From assembly GCA_964441245.1 (NCBI GenBank), contig CAYTVR010000001.1, positions 62,001-126,000 on the forward strand: a DNA stretch of 64,000 bases, read 5' to 3'. The notes beneath the pieces were generated by a model. That model had not been told where the DNA came from. It saw only the letters and a list, made by a program, of their open reading frames with translations, and ran no database searches. Below are positions 50,923-60,461 of this stretch, one piece after another. Each line of letters begins with the position of its first letter. The first letter of the stretch is position 1. Made by a program: the position numbers and the translations under genes. The stretch is from JALZUU01 sp964441245 (GTDB taxonomy: Bacteria > Bacteroidota > Bacteroidia > Chitinophagales > Saprospiraceae).

Positions 50923-53556
50923 TTAGAATCGAAGGGAATAAGATAAAGAGGGTATGAAGGGAAGAAGAGAAACTGGTCTTTCTATAAGCTCGCCATTTGC
51001 TCTTCTAGAAAACTTATAAAAAGCAGTATTTTTTCGGTCATACAAATTGTATGCACCTAGTTTTAATTGGTGCTCCCAACTACCTTTATTTATTTGATAA
51101 GTTAAAGCAACATCTAATCGATGATTGGCTCTTGATTTTACTAAGTTTTCTTTTCCTAAATCAGATGGAAGCCATGGAATATCTTCTCGGTCTTCCTCTG
51201 TATAAAAAATGATTTGTGGATTAGCTGATTCATAAATCCAATTGGCGCTCAATCTTAAATTCTTCTCTATTTGATAATAAGCAAACAATTTGACTTGATG
51301 ACGGCGATCATGTCGGAAAGGAAATTGAAGACTCAAATTATATCCTGGATATTTACGTTTAGACCATGCTAATGCATAACTCATCCATCCTCCAAATTTT
51401 TCATGTTTTCGTTCTACTAATAATTCAGAACCATAGGCCCATGCCGTACCATCAAGAATGTCCAATTCATCAAAGCCATTCATAATTTGCACCTGTTCTA
51501 TATTTTTGTAATACGCTTCTAAGGATATTTTTGTTGATGGATCAAAAATCCAATCTACTGCAATGTCACCTTGCCAAGATTTTTGAGGAGATAATTCTTT
51601 GCTCGATGGTAACCAGATATCTCTTGGGTTTCGAACTTTAGTATTGGCTACTAAATGTAAATATTGAACCATCCGACTGATAGAAGTTCGAAAAGATAAC
51701 GATGGGTTTAAGGAATAGTGAGCACTCACTCTTGGCTCAAAGTTCATAAATTTAGCACCATCATGACTCGCAAAATAAGAAAACCGGCCACCTAAGTTAA
51801 TCCGCCATTTTGAAGATAATTGCCAATCGTCTTCAAAATAAACATGTGCTTCATTTGATCGATAATTCACTTTTCTCAAAACTTCATCAGTGATTATTTC
51901 TAAACCATTAATTGTAAAAGTATCCGGTTCATCCGGAGGAATAATAAGTCCCAAGTCTGCAGCATTATCCTCCTCATCAAAAGCGATAAATAATGGCTGG
52001 AATTCATGTTCAATCAACTCTGCTCCAAATCGTATCGTATGCTGAGGTGATAACAAAAAATCAATATCCGTTTTGATCGCTAAGTCTTTTATATTAGAAC
52101 GAGTATCAATATATATAAAGCTATAAAATCCACCTGGTGCATTATCGGCTATTTGCCCCAAGGTAGTAGATTGGTATTGATAAAAGCTATAAGTAGCTGT
52201 TGTATTTGAAAACAATCTTGGTCCAAACTGATGGTTCCAACGAATAGCAGCAATTTGATTTCCCCACTCCAATTTTCCTTTTTCAATAACATTATAAGTC
52301 ACGACAGGAAAAATAATTTCATCTCGAAAGTCAGATTCAAAATTATCCCTTCCTTGATAATAGCTGATCAACAAACGATCTTTATCTGAAAAGGCGTAAT
52401 TGATTTTTGCATTAATATCATAAAAATTAAATCCTAGTGATGCATCATTATCTTCCGTAAATGTTTTTTTAACCGCAGGTAATAAAAAGGATTCAAAAAA
52501 ACTTTTACGCCCCGTTAGTAAAATCGAACATTTGTCTTTGATTAAAGGTCCCTCCAAACTAACATTCCCCGAAAGCAAATTAATAGCTGCCGAAGCTTCC
52601 CATTCTTTATCATTTCCTTCTCGGATATGTACATCTACTACTGATGATATTTTACCTCCATAACGAGCAGGAAAAAAACCACGAAGTACTCTCGCATCTC
52701 GAATCGCATGCGTATTAAAAATAGAAAAAACACCAAGCACATGAAATGGATTATAAACGGGCACTCCGTCTAATAGCATTAAATTTTGACCACTATCACC
52801 TCCTCTAACAAACAAACCGCCAAAACCATCTACTCCTGATTGTACACCGGGGAGTAATTGAGCGGTTCGTAACACATCACTTTCACCAGCTAAATCAGGA
52901 ACCACTTCTTTAAATTTTGCTGGAATCTTTGTTCCATCTTGATGGAAATCGATCAAGGTTATTTCTTTTTGAGGAGTCACCAATACTTCAGATAGCGTGG
53001 TAACATTTTCCAGTTGAAAGGTGATATTTCTATTTTTTTGGAGGTCCATTTCTTTTCTAATTTCCTTGGTCCCCAAATAGGTCACTCGGATCATTGTCGT
53101 TCCCGCAGGTACTTTTAAACTAAAAAATCCATACTCATTGCTTAAACACCATGCTCCTGTTTGCTCATCAAAAACCGAAGCAGCGATTAACTTTTCACCA
53201 GAGTCCGCATACTCAATGTATCCACTTAAAATGTAGTGCTTATTCTTGGCAGGCGCTTTTTTCGACAAAACAATTTGCTGACCAATCATCTGAAAGCCCA
53301 CTTGCGTGTTCTCCAAAATTTTTTCCAATACCGTTTTTATCTTAGTATTAGAAAGCTCTAACGTGATTTTTTTTTCTTTGGTAAAAAAACGACTAGAGTA
53401 GGCAATTTCTATTTTTCCTTGATCTGTCAATTGCGATAAAGCTTGAACCACATTCGCATTTGCTATAGAAAAGTCAATCCTGGTGTCCAATGATTGGGAC
53501 CAGGATAAGGCTAGACAATTCCAGAAAATAAAAACAATGAGTACTCCTTTTTTCAT
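50923..53556 (-). CDS. TonB-dependent transducer-type receptor with STN domain
   Basis: The 877-residue outer-membrane receptor has a signal peptide ending LSWSQ (about 21). An STN signalling domain at about 40-98 (LTDQGKIEIAYSSRFFTKEKKITLELSNTKIKTVLEKIL) follows, then a carboxypeptidase-regulatory-like domain at about 108-190, a plug at about 215-330 (SDVLRTAQLLPGVQSGVDGFGGLFVRGGDSGQNLMLLDGVPVYN) and the barrel. The STN domain marks receptors that signal through a FecR anti-sigma protein. The gene overlaps the fecR stop by four bases, so they are translationally coupled. The nutrient is not known. Confidence 0.9.
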   Translation of the reverse strand: MKKGVLIVFIFWNCLALSWSQSLDTRIDFSIANANVVQALSQLTDQGKIEIAYSSRFFTKEKKITLELSNTKIKTVLEKILENTQVGFQMIGQQIVLSKKAPAKNKHYILSGYIEYADSGEKLIAASVFDEQTGAWCLSNEYGFFSLKVPAGTTMIRVTYLGTKEIRKEMDLQKNRNITFQLENVTTLSEVLVTPQKEITLIDFHQDGTKIPAKFKEVVPDLAGESDVLRTAQLLPGVQSGVDGFGGLFVRGGDSGQNLMLLDGVPVYNPFHVLGVFSIFNTHAIRDARVLRGFFPARYGGKISSVVDVHIREGNDKEWEASAAINLLSGNVSLEGPLIKDKCSILLTGRKSFFESFLLPAVKKTFTEDNDASLGFNFYDINAKINYAFSDKDRLLISYYQGRDNFESDFRDEIIFPVVTYNVIEKGKLEWGNQIAAIRWNHQFGPRLFSNTTATYSFYQYQSTTLGQIADNAPGGFYSFIYIDTRSNIKDLAIKTDIDFLLSPQHTIRFGAELIEHEFQPLFIAFDEEDNAADLGLIIPPDEPDTFTINGLEIITDEVLRKVNYRSNEAHVYFEDDWQLSSKWRINLGGRFSYFASHDGAKFMNFEPRVSAHYSLNPSLSFRTSISRMVQYLHLVANTKVRNPRDIWLPSSKELSPQKSWQGDIAVDWIFDPSTKISLEAYYKNIEQVQIMNGFDELDILDGTAWAYGSELLVERKHEKFGGWMSYALAWSKRKYPGYNLSLQFPFRHDRRHQVKLFAYYQIEKNLRLSANWIYESANPQIIFYTEEDREDIPWLPSDLGKENLVKSRANHRLDVALTYQINKGSWEHQLKLGAYNLYDRKNTAFYKFSRRANGELIERPVSLLPFIPSLSYSLRF

Positions 53557-54566
53557 TGGCAGGAACCACCTTTAAGTTGATAGTTATTTTTGCTTCGTTC
53601 TACTAATTCCATTCCAAATACCCCTTCAATCGTAGCTAATAAATCCTCCACTTTCGGCTGATCAAAAGAGGAGGTAAAAGGACAGGAGCTTAAACTGGCA
53701 TCTAGCAATTGGACTTTTATATCAAATTGTTTTTCTAATTCATTTAAGACCTCTCCCAAGGCTTGTTCTTTAAAAGATAACTTACCGGTATGCCAAAAAA
53801 GAAAATTTTCAGATGTCGCTTTTTGTTTGACTAAAGTTTTATTTTTTTTATTTAGAATTCCATTTTCATTAGCTTCCAAATATATTTTTTGAGATTCGTC
53901 TCTTGTTTCGAGTTGTACTCGTCCAGTTAGAACTTCCACTTTCATTTCTCTTTCTGTTGAAAAATCTCGAACGTTAAAAGAGGTTCCGAGAACTTTGACT
54001 TCGCCGCTTTCTGTTTGTATCACAAATGGTCGATTCGTGTCTGGGATTACTTCAAAATAAGCTTGTCCTTGTAATCGAACTCTTCTTTCCTTGACGGAAA
54101 AATTCTCTGGACGTGAAAAAGTACTATTTTCACTTACCCATACTTTAGTTCCATCTGATAAGACCAATGCTTCAGTCATTTTTTCAACAACTGCAATTTG
54201 TTCCCATTCATTGGCTGCTCGAAAATAATTTCTCAAGAGATATCCTATCGACACTAAAATCAAAAAACTAGCTGCTACACTCCACCAATTTCTACGCGGC
54301 AAAGAACGAACAGGTGTTGAATCTTTCTCCAATGGTGACGCTATAGCATCCATTTTTTTCTCCAGTTCCTCATAGTCTTCATCCAAATCAACGACGACTG
54401 GATCATTGTAACCACTACCCATTTTCCACGACATTTCTACACTTTGAGCAATTTGTTCATTTTCTTCCGAAGCAGCTAACCACGCATCCAATCTTTCCGA
54501 TTCAGATCGGGTAATATGCTTCGAGAGTTTTTTATACAAAAGTGATATGTAATCGTCTTCTTTCAT
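53553..54566 (-). CDS. FecR-family anti-sigma factor
   Basis: The 337-residue protein is a transmembrane anti-sigma regulator. It has a cytoplasmic part at about 1-92 (with YISLLYKKLSKHITRSESERLDAWL), one membrane helix at about 93-112 (WWSVAASFLILVSIGYLL), a periplasmic FecR domain at about 120-225 (VVEKMTEALVLSDGTKVWVSENSTFSRPENF, VRLQGQAYFEVIPDTNRPFVIQT), and a C-terminal DUF4974-like segment (LSFKEQALGEVLNELEKQFDIKVQLLD). It relays the STN receptor's signal to an ECF sigma factor, here probably that at 57282-57857, 2.7 kb upstream rather than adjacent as is usual. Confidence 0.9.
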   Translation of the reverse strand: MKEDDYISLLYKKLSKHITRSESERLDAWLAASEENEQIAQSVEMSWKMGSGYNDPVVVDLDEDYEELEKKMDAIASPLEKDSTPVRSLPRRNWWSVAASFLILVSIGYLLRNYFRAANEWEQIAVVEKMTEALVLSDGTKVWVSENSTFSRPENFSVKERRVRLQGQAYFEVIPDTNRPFVIQTESGEVKVLGTSFNVRDFSTEREMKVEVLTGRVQLETRDESQKIYLEANENGILNKKNKTLVKQKATSENFLFWHTGKLSFKEQALGEVLNELEKQFDIKVQLLDASLSSCPFTSSFDQPKVEDLLATIEGVFGMELVERSKNNYQLKGGSCQ

Positions 54567-54695
54567 TTTTTTTCTATGAAATTATTGATCAAAGATAATG
54601 CTTTCTTTGGTCTTCTAAAATACAAAGACAGACAGCATAGTTCCGTACGACTATATTATACAGAACTATGCCACTATTATCGTGTCTATTCTTCA

Positions 54696-55526
54696 CTATT
54701 CAATCAATCCTAGAAGGTCAAAATTTTTATAATTCTTTAGATATTCATAAACCGTTTTTCCTCTATGATCCTTAATGTTAACATCAGCACCCAATTCAAT
54801 TAATCGCTCAAAATAATAGGTATCTGTATTCTTTGAGGCTTTCATCAGAGCGGTACGATTTCCACGACATGGTTGATCTATATTTGCTCCAAGTTCTATT
54901 AATTTATCAAAAGCCTTTCTATTTCCTTTTGAGATGGCGAGTGACAATGGTGTGGTCGTTAAGCCTCCCATTTTCTCACAGATATTGATTTCCATTTTGT
55001 CCTCTATCACCAGTTCTTCCAGCGTTTTTAAATCCGATTCTAAAACGCAATATTTTATTTTATCAACATCTTCAAGGCTATAAAATGCTCTGGATTTTAT
55101 TCGATAAGAATGGTGTTCTAATTTAACTTTTTCTCCTATTTGGTCGACAAATTTAAACACATAATAGTTGTTGACTCGCGATCTGTATTTAGCTACCACA
55201 TAATCACCAATGGCTACATTCATGGTCTTTCGTGGTTTTCCATTTCTTCCAACTTCTTGATACATCGCATTAAAGTCTGCACTGAGTATTAAGCTATCGC
55301 TAAGTTCTGAAAATGAGCCAATATCAATTTTTGCTAACTTCCAAGATCCTCCTGGATAAACCCAAGCTGTCGTCGATGTATTTCTACTAAATCCTAATCT
55401 TCGTGGACAATCATCAAAAGTATGACTTTGCTTATATGTTTCATCAATTTGATTGACGAATGACTTTTGTGTATAACTACAAGAGATTGATGTAATCATT
55501 AGGAGTATAAAAAATGTGTATTTCAT
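54696..55526 (-). CDS. ankyrin-repeat lipoprotein
   Basis: The 276-residue lipoprotein has its signal ending SISC (Cys16). The middle part is a beta-rich unknown region (WVYPGGSWKLAKIDIGSFSEL, VAIGDYVVAKYRSRVNNYYVFKFV), and the last 110 residues hold about three ankyrin-type repeats (TTTPLSLAISKGNRKAFDKLIELGANID, NRTALMKASKNTDTYYFERLIELGADVN, GKTVYEYLKNYKNFDLLGLI). Ankyrin stacks bind proteins. It lies between fecR and the small membrane protein and appears unrelated to the signalling genes. No specific role can be given. Confidence 0.75.
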   Translation of the reverse strand: MKYTFFILLMITSISCSYTQKSFVNQIDETYKQSHTFDDCPRRLGFSRNTSTTAWVYPGGSWKLAKIDIGSFSELSDSLILSADFNAMYQEVGRNGKPRKTMNVAIGDYVVAKYRSRVNNYYVFKFVDQIGEKVKLEHHSYRIKSRAFYSLEDVDKIKYCVLESDLKTLEELVIEDKMEINICEKMGGLTTTPLSLAISKGNRKAFDKLIELGANIDQPCRGNRTALMKASKNTDTYYFERLIELGADVNIKDHRGKTVYEYLKNYKNFDLLGLIE

Positions 55527-55562
55527 GTTTTGTATTTTTTTGTTTTTAAAATTTGATTTGTT

Positions 55563-55799
55563 TTAGTTTTGCTTTTTGTTGTTAAGATGTTTGTGCCCGT
55601 TTATAAATAATTGAATGCCTACTCCGAAAGAAAGTGCACCTAGAAATTTAAACCATATTTTTATTGTCGGTACAAAGTTTATGATTAGTCCAATTCCGAT
55701 GATGATCAAAATGAGCCCAATCAACTTATATAGTTTTAGCAATGGTTCCGTTAAACTTTCCCAGTCCGGAGTTATATCAAACCATTTAGTTTTATTCAT
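55563..55799 (-). CDS. small membrane protein with two helices
   Basis: The 78-residue protein has two hydrophobic segments (about 25-42 and 48-66: LIGLILIIIGIGLIINF, FLGALSFGVGIQLFINGHK) and a basic C-terminus (HKHLNNKKQN). I recognise no family. The composition is typical of real small membrane proteins, and it fits neatly between its neighbours (36 and 21 bases away), on the same strand. Confidence 0.6.
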   Translation of the reverse strand: MNKTKWFDITPDWESLTEPLLKLYKLIGLILIIIGIGLIINFVPTIKIWFKFLGALSFGVGIQLFINGHKHLNNKKQN

Positions 55800-55820
55800 G
55801 ATTCTATTTTTATAGAAAAA

Positions 55821-57092
55821 TTACGATTTAAAAAATCGTTTAGACTCGACGACTTCTCCCGTTTTTGAGTCTCTTAAAACCATAACATATAAACCTTTCG
55901 TCCAATCAGAACAAGCAATACTTGAGCCTCCGGAAATACTTGTTTCAGTCAATATTAGTTGGCCATCGGAATTAAAAATTTCTATTTTAGTAGGCTCGAC
56001 TATTTCGTCCATAGTAATCTGAAGGAAGTCAATTACGGGATTGGGATATAAATCAACTATTCGATTTTTCTCTATTATTTCCGTATTGGTTACTATCAAG
56101 TCAGTGCTGTATAATTGTGATAATTCATCCGTAATATCTGCCCCTATAAATAATTGATTGTTATAAATCTCAACACATCTTACCAAATCTGCTTCATCAC
56201 CAAAATTTAAACTGTGCCAATTATTACCATCCCACATCGCCACATTATTCGCTGCAACATCTCCAATTTCATTGAAATCACCAACTACATATAATTGATC
56301 GTTGTGAACGACCATATCTCTAATTCCATACTCTCCAAGCCCTGTGACACTTCCACCTACAGCAGACCAATTTGTCCCATTCCATTTTGCAATAAATTTA
56401 GCGCTTACCCCTCCTGCCATTTCAAATTCTCCACCAACATATAACTCTGATTGAAAAACAGTCATACATCTTACTATTCCTGAAACTCCTTCTCCTAAAG
56501 GCAGGATACAGTTGTTTTTCCAAATGGCTATATTATTTAAATCCCACGATTCGATCCACCCGCCAACAATAAGGTCACCATCATATTTGTTGATTGCATA
56601 AATCCCATCCCAAGGCATTTCAAAATCATAAATTTCATAGAAAAAAGAGTTGCTTGTTTTCTTACTTAATACTCCCGATCCACTTCCTATATATACTTCA
56701 TTTTCATCTGAAAAAATACTCGCATAATTATGTCCACCAGCTCCGAATGGACTTACCCAATCATCGCCATCCCATTTATAAACATCCGTATTCGGAATTT
56801 GTAAATGCCCCGTCGCATATAAATTTCCTTGAAAAGAAGCCATTCCTCGAAGACCAGATCCACCTACGCTAGGCGCATGATCATCAAATGAATTTCCATC
56901 ATAATGAGTAAACCACCTACAAGCATTGTCTTCTCGTTCGAAAAAGCTTCCGCAGATATATAAGTCATTATCAAAAACATATAAATCATTGATCGAGTTG
57001 TCAAAACTAGAATGGTTGGTCCATTGGCCTTGGGCATTCATCGTAAAAAGAAAAAGAATTAATAATGTGCTGAACAGGCTAAATCGTTTCAT
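55821..57092 (-). CDS. secreted beta-propeller protein with type IX sorting domain
   Basis: The 423-residue exported protein has a signal peptide ending NAQG and a kelch/galactose-oxidase-like propeller, seen as repeated YNNQLFIGADI, FQSELYVGGEFE, HNDQLYVVGDFNEIG and WDGNNWHSL motifs (about 30-330). A C-terminal T9SS type A domain follows (about 342-423: IVDLYPNPVIDFLQITMD, KIEIFNSDGQLIL, WTKGLYVMVLRDSKTGEVVESKRF). So it is exported across the outer membrane by the type IX system and probably anchored on the surface. It lies between the sigma factor and the small membrane protein, and its ligand is unknown. Confidence 0.85.
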   Translation of the reverse strand: MKRFSLFSTLLILFLFTMNAQGQWTNHSSFDNSINDLYVFDNDLYICGSFFEREDNACRWFTHYDGNSFDDHAPSVGGSGLRGMASFQGNLYATGHLQIPNTDVYKWDGDDWVSPFGAGGHNYASIFSDENEVYIGSGSGVLSKKTSNSFFYEIYDFEMPWDGIYAINKYDGDLIVGGWIESWDLNNIAIWKNNCILPLGEGVSGIVRCMTVFQSELYVGGEFEMAGGVSAKFIAKWNGTNWSAVGGSVTGLGEYGIRDMVVHNDQLYVVGDFNEIGDVAANNVAMWDGNNWHSLNFGDEADLVRCVEIYNNQLFIGADITDELSQLYSTDLIVTNTEIIEKNRIVDLYPNPVIDFLQITMDEIVEPTKIEIFNSDGQLILTETSISGGSSIACSDWTKGLYVMVLRDSKTGEVVESKRFFKS

Positions 57093-57281
57093 AAGTTTGT
57101 TTTTAAAGTTTTACTTTGCTTTACGCAAAAAATGATTTCTTTAGTTGATTCCTCTTAGGACAACTTGAACAAACTGGAACACCTACGCGATTCTATTATT
57201 TTTTAAAAAAAGATTGATTTTTTTTGTGCGACAAATAAAAAAACCAGCATAAAACGTTGATTATCAACATCAATACTAATT

Positions 57282-57857
57282 TTAAAACAACAATAAAAAA
57301 AGAGAAATTAAATTCCTAGAAATATAAGGATGGACTACTTGACGTAAAATTTTCAAAGCTTTCGTCATTTGATTTTCAACCGTTCGAGGAGACAAATCTA
57401 GTTTTGCTGCGATCTCTTTATGAGATAAACCCTCTAAACGACAAAGTGTAAAAATCAATCGACACCGTTCTGGTAATTGACTGATGGTCTTGTTGACTAG
57501 GTTTTGTAAATCTTCAGCTTCTAACTTTTCTTGGGGACTATTGCTGACAATACCTTCTGGCAAATTGGTGGGCTCTTGATATTTGAGTTTTCTTGTTTTG
57601 AGTAAATTAAACGTACGATTTACCATCGAGCGACGAAGGTAAGCTCTCACAGAAGTATTGATTTGAATTTGTGCTCGTTTTTTCCATAACTCTAAAAAAA
57701 CTTCTTGCCCAACGTCTTTAGCTAAATTTCTATCCCCTGTGATATTAACTACGGACTGTAATAAAAATTCATAGTGCCGATCAAATAATTGCCGAAAAGC
57801 TTGTCGATCATTTAGTCGAACTTGTTCCAGTAATTGATGATCTTCTACCTTGGACAT
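57282..57857 (-). CDS. ECF RNA polymerase sigma factor
   Basis: The 191-residue sigma-70 family ECF factor has region 2 (AFRQLFDRHYEFLLQSVVNITGDRNLAKDVGQEVFLELWKK, about 17-57) and region 4 (LPERCRLIFTLCRLEGLSHKEIAAKLDLSPRTVENQMTKALKILRQ, about 125-170). No extra domain is present. The type is that controlled by FecR and an STN receptor. Those two partners are downstream on the same strand, but three other genes lie between. Confidence 0.9.
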   Translation of the reverse strand: MSKVEDHQLLEQVRLNDRQAFRQLFDRHYEFLLQSVVNITGDRNLAKDVGQEVFLELWKKRAQIQINTSVRAYLRRSMVNRTFNLLKTRKLKYQEPTNLPEGIVSNSPQEKLEAEDLQNLVNKTISQLPERCRLIFTLCRLEGLSHKEIAAKLDLSPRTVENQMTKALKILRQVVHPYISRNLISLFLLLF

Positions 57858-57900
57858 TTATATTAAAACATTTTAGAAAAGAAAAAATACAAGATACAGT

Positions 57901-59373
57901 TTACTTACTTCCGTTCAAAATCATTTGATAATAAAACTGAATAGCTTTTTTGTAGGTATCAATACTAATTTTTTCATCAATTCCATGAATACATTTCAAA
58001 TCAGCATTAGTCAATTGCACGGGTAAAAATCTAAATATATTTTCAGATAATTCACTATAATGTCGGCTATCGGTAGCCGCAATGACTACCATAGGAGCCA
58101 CTACTACCTCTTCATATATTTCCCTGGTCGTTCGTTGCAAAACGTTGTAGCCAAAAGAAGTGGTGCTTGAAATTTTTGAAGGTGCGCTCGAAAATTCTGG
58201 ATTATCTTCCTTTACTTTGATTCGATCATCTCCTATCGTTTGGCGTACATATGATGCGACAGTCTCTGATGTCTCTCCTGGAAGGATTCGAAAATTGATC
58301 TTTGCATTTGCTTGACTTGGCAATACATTGTCTTTGACTCCAGCATCTAACATCGTCAAAGCAGTAGTCGTTCGTAAAACCGCATTTGAGGTCGGTGCAG
58401 CCGAAAGTTGATTGACTAATATTCCTTCAAATAGCCAAAGGTTGGCGAAGACCAATTTATGTGGCCATTCCATTTCTGGTCCTACATGATCAAATAAATC
58501 TTTTACTGGACCTTCTATTTTTCCTGGAAAAGGATGTTCCTCTAAAGTGACCAAAGCTTTACTTAAGATCCCAATTGCCGTTTCTTTAGGAGGCATAGAT
58601 GAATGTCCTCCCTGTGGAAGTTGAGCCGTCAAACTCAAGGTGGTATATCCCTTTTCAGAATTGCCAATCATAGCCACAGGCTTAGACAAACCAGGTAAAG
58701 CATTTTCTAAAAGAACGCTTCCTTCATCCAAAATAAATTCAAAATCTAAACCTTCTTGTTTGAATCGGCGAGCTATTGCTATTGCTCCATTTTCTCCTCC
58801 AACTTCTTCGTCATGGCCAAAAGCCAAATAAATACTTCGCTCAGGTTGGTAGTTTTTTTGTAATAATAATTCAATCGCTTCTAAGATTCCAAAAGCACTT
58901 ACCTTATCATCTAATGTTCCTCTTCCCCAAATAATCCCCTTTTCAATTTTTCCACTATAAGGCAGTTGTGTCCACAAACTTTGGCTTTCTTTTTCTACAG
59001 GTACAACGTCCAAATGTGCTAATAATAAAATGGGTTTAAGATTTTGATTTTTGCCTGGCCAATGATAGACTACGCTAAACTCATTAACCATCTCTTTCTC
59101 TAGAAAAGAATCGACTAAAACAAATTCCTTCTCCATATAGGCATGTAGATTGTCAAATGCTAATGTATCCACTCTATCTTCATAGGATACTGTTGGAAAT
59201 CGAACAGCTTCGGCCAATCGTTTGACCACTGCATCACTAACAACAACTTTTTCTACTGGTGCATATACGAATTGTTTGGGCGTATAAGTAAGTGTTTTGA
59301 AGCAAACTACTCCAATGATAATGAGGAGAACAAAAAGTAGTAGACGAAAGAGTAACCGTCGAAGTTTTTTCAT
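57901..59373 (-). CDS. M20-family metallopeptidase (PM20D1/carboxypeptidase S-like)
   Basis: This zinc peptidase of 490 residues starts from the ATG at 59371-59373; the frame's upstream TTG at 59394 would add seven residues with no support. An N-terminal membrane helix (LLFRLLLFVLLIIIGVVCF) anchors the enzyme. Zinc-site blocks are LLLAHLDVVPV, WGRGTLDDK, GHDEEVGGENGA and a later C-terminal His in AATDSRHYSEL. The dimerisation domain lies between (about 215-350). This class includes carboxypeptidase S and N-acyl-amino-acid hydrolases; the substrate is unknown. It is followed by the sigma gene on the same strand, 43 bases on. Confidence 0.87.
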   Translation of the reverse strand: MKKLRRLLFRLLLFVLLIIIGVVCFKTLTYTPKQFVYAPVEKVVVSDAVVKRLAEAVRFPTVSYEDRVDTLAFDNLHAYMEKEFVLVDSFLEKEMVNEFSVVYHWPGKNQNLKPILLLAHLDVVPVEKESQSLWTQLPYSGKIEKGIIWGRGTLDDKVSAFGILEAIELLLQKNYQPERSIYLAFGHDEEVGGENGAIAIARRFKQEGLDFEFILDEGSVLLENALPGLSKPVAMIGNSEKGYTTLSLTAQLPQGGHSSMPPKETAIGILSKALVTLEEHPFPGKIEGPVKDLFDHVGPEMEWPHKLVFANLWLFEGILVNQLSAAPTSNAVLRTTTALTMLDAGVKDNVLPSQANAKINFRILPGETSETVASYVRQTIGDDRIKVKEDNPEFSSAPSKISSTTSFGYNVLQRTTREIYEEVVVAPMVVIAATDSRHYSELSENIFRFLPVQLTNADLKCIHGIDEKISIDTYKKAIQFYYQMILNGSK

Positions 59374-59488
59374 GATTCTAGGGTAATTGTTCAAGAATTA
59401 AATCCTAAAGCTAATGAAATTTTGAAACATCATATCGAATAAAAAACTTTGCACGCACTGTTTTTTTTTTATAAAAATGATCTAAACG

Positions 59489-59525
59489 AAGAAAACAGAA
59501 ACTGCCATGCAATTTCTGTTTTCTT
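59489..59525 (-). terminator. rfbA terminator
   Basis: AAGAAAACAGAAA (59489-59501) pairs perfectly over 13 bases with 59513-59525. It lies 45 bases after the rfbA stop. The stem is AT-rich. Confidence 0.55.
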
Positions 59526-59570
59526 AAAGTCGTATTGTGGTAACTACTTTACGGTATAGAACGAGCAGTA

Positions 59571-60434
59571 TTAGCGTTTCAAAAGATTCAATAGATATTG
59601 ACCATATCCGCTTTTGATATATTTTTGACCGAGGTGTTCTAATTGTTTGGCATCAATAAATCCTTTTTCATAAGCGATTTCTTCAATGCAACCAATTTTT
59701 AGTCCTTGACGATCTTCGATGACTTCAATAAATTGCCCTGCTTGAATCAAGGATTTATGCGTTCCCGTGTCTAACCAAGCTACTCCTCGACCTAGAACAC
59801 CAACTTTTAATTTACCATTACGTAGATAATGTTTATTGACATCAGTGATCTCATATTCTCCACGAGCACTCGGCTCCAAATTTTTCGCAATTTCTACAAC
59901 AGAGTTATCATAAAAATATAAGCCCGGTACCGCATAATTTGATTTGGGCTCGGTTGGTTTTTCTTCTATAGATAATGCATTGAATTTTTCATCAAATTCT
60001 ACCACACCATATCGTTCTGGATCGGCTACTTGATAGGCGAATACTACGCCACCATTAGGATTGGCACTTTCTTGTAATAGTTCATCCAGTCCAGCGCCGT
60101 AAAAAATATTATCTCCAAGAATTAAAGCTACTGGGTCATTTCCTATAAAATCAGCTCCTAACACAAATGCTTGGGCTAATCCGTTTGGTTCATGTTGAGC
60201 TACATAAGAAAATGAGCAACCAATCTCGCTACCATCTTTCAATAGTTTTTCAAAATGCGGTAAATCGTGTGGTGTAGAGATAATTAATATTTCCCGAATA
60301 CCTGCTTTCATTAAAGCTGAAAGCGGATAATAAATCATCGGTTTATCATATACAGGCATCAGCTGTTTACTAACAGCAAGCGTTAGTGGATAGAGGCGAG
60401 TTCCAAGTCCCCCAGCTAGAATAATTCCTTTCAT
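59571..60434 (-). CDS. rfbA: glucose-1-phosphate thymidylyltransferase
   Basis: The 287-residue nucleotidyltransferase makes dTDP-glucose, the first step to dTDP-rhamnose and other deoxysugars for surface glycans. The nucleotide-binding motif GGLGTRLYPLTLAVSKQLMPVYDKPMIYYPLS is at the start, followed by ALILGDNIFYGAGLDEL, EKPTEPKSNYAVPGLYFYDN and a C-terminal KSGYGQYLLNLL typical of RmlA. The length is as expected (about 290). No rfbB, rfbC or rfbD lies beside it, so the pathway genes are elsewhere. It lies 27 bases downstream of the receiver gene. Confidence 0.95.
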   Translation of the reverse strand: MKGIILAGGLGTRLYPLTLAVSKQLMPVYDKPMIYYPLSALMKAGIREILIISTPHDLPHFEKLLKDGSEIGCSFSYVAQHEPNGLAQAFVLGADFIGNDPVALILGDNIFYGAGLDELLQESANPNGGVVFAYQVADPERYGVVEFDEKFNALSIEEKPTEPKSNYAVPGLYFYDNSVVEIAKNLEPSARGEYEITDVNKHYLRNGKLKVGVLGRGVAWLDTGTHKSLIQAGQFIEVIEDRQGLKIGCIEEIAYEKGFIDAKQLEHLGQKYIKSGYGQYLLNLLKR

Positions 60435-60461
60435 AATGAATAATCTTTGAATTGAGTTAGT

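Noticed and set aside
50532..50957. A 141-codon plus-strand open frame with 40-residue repeats, overlapping the pnuC start
   Set aside because: It is open only because the DNA repeat has a period divisible by three. The peptide (SFCQKKFALPIRQVSS and so on) has no protein-like pattern, and the frame overlaps a clear gene on the other strand.
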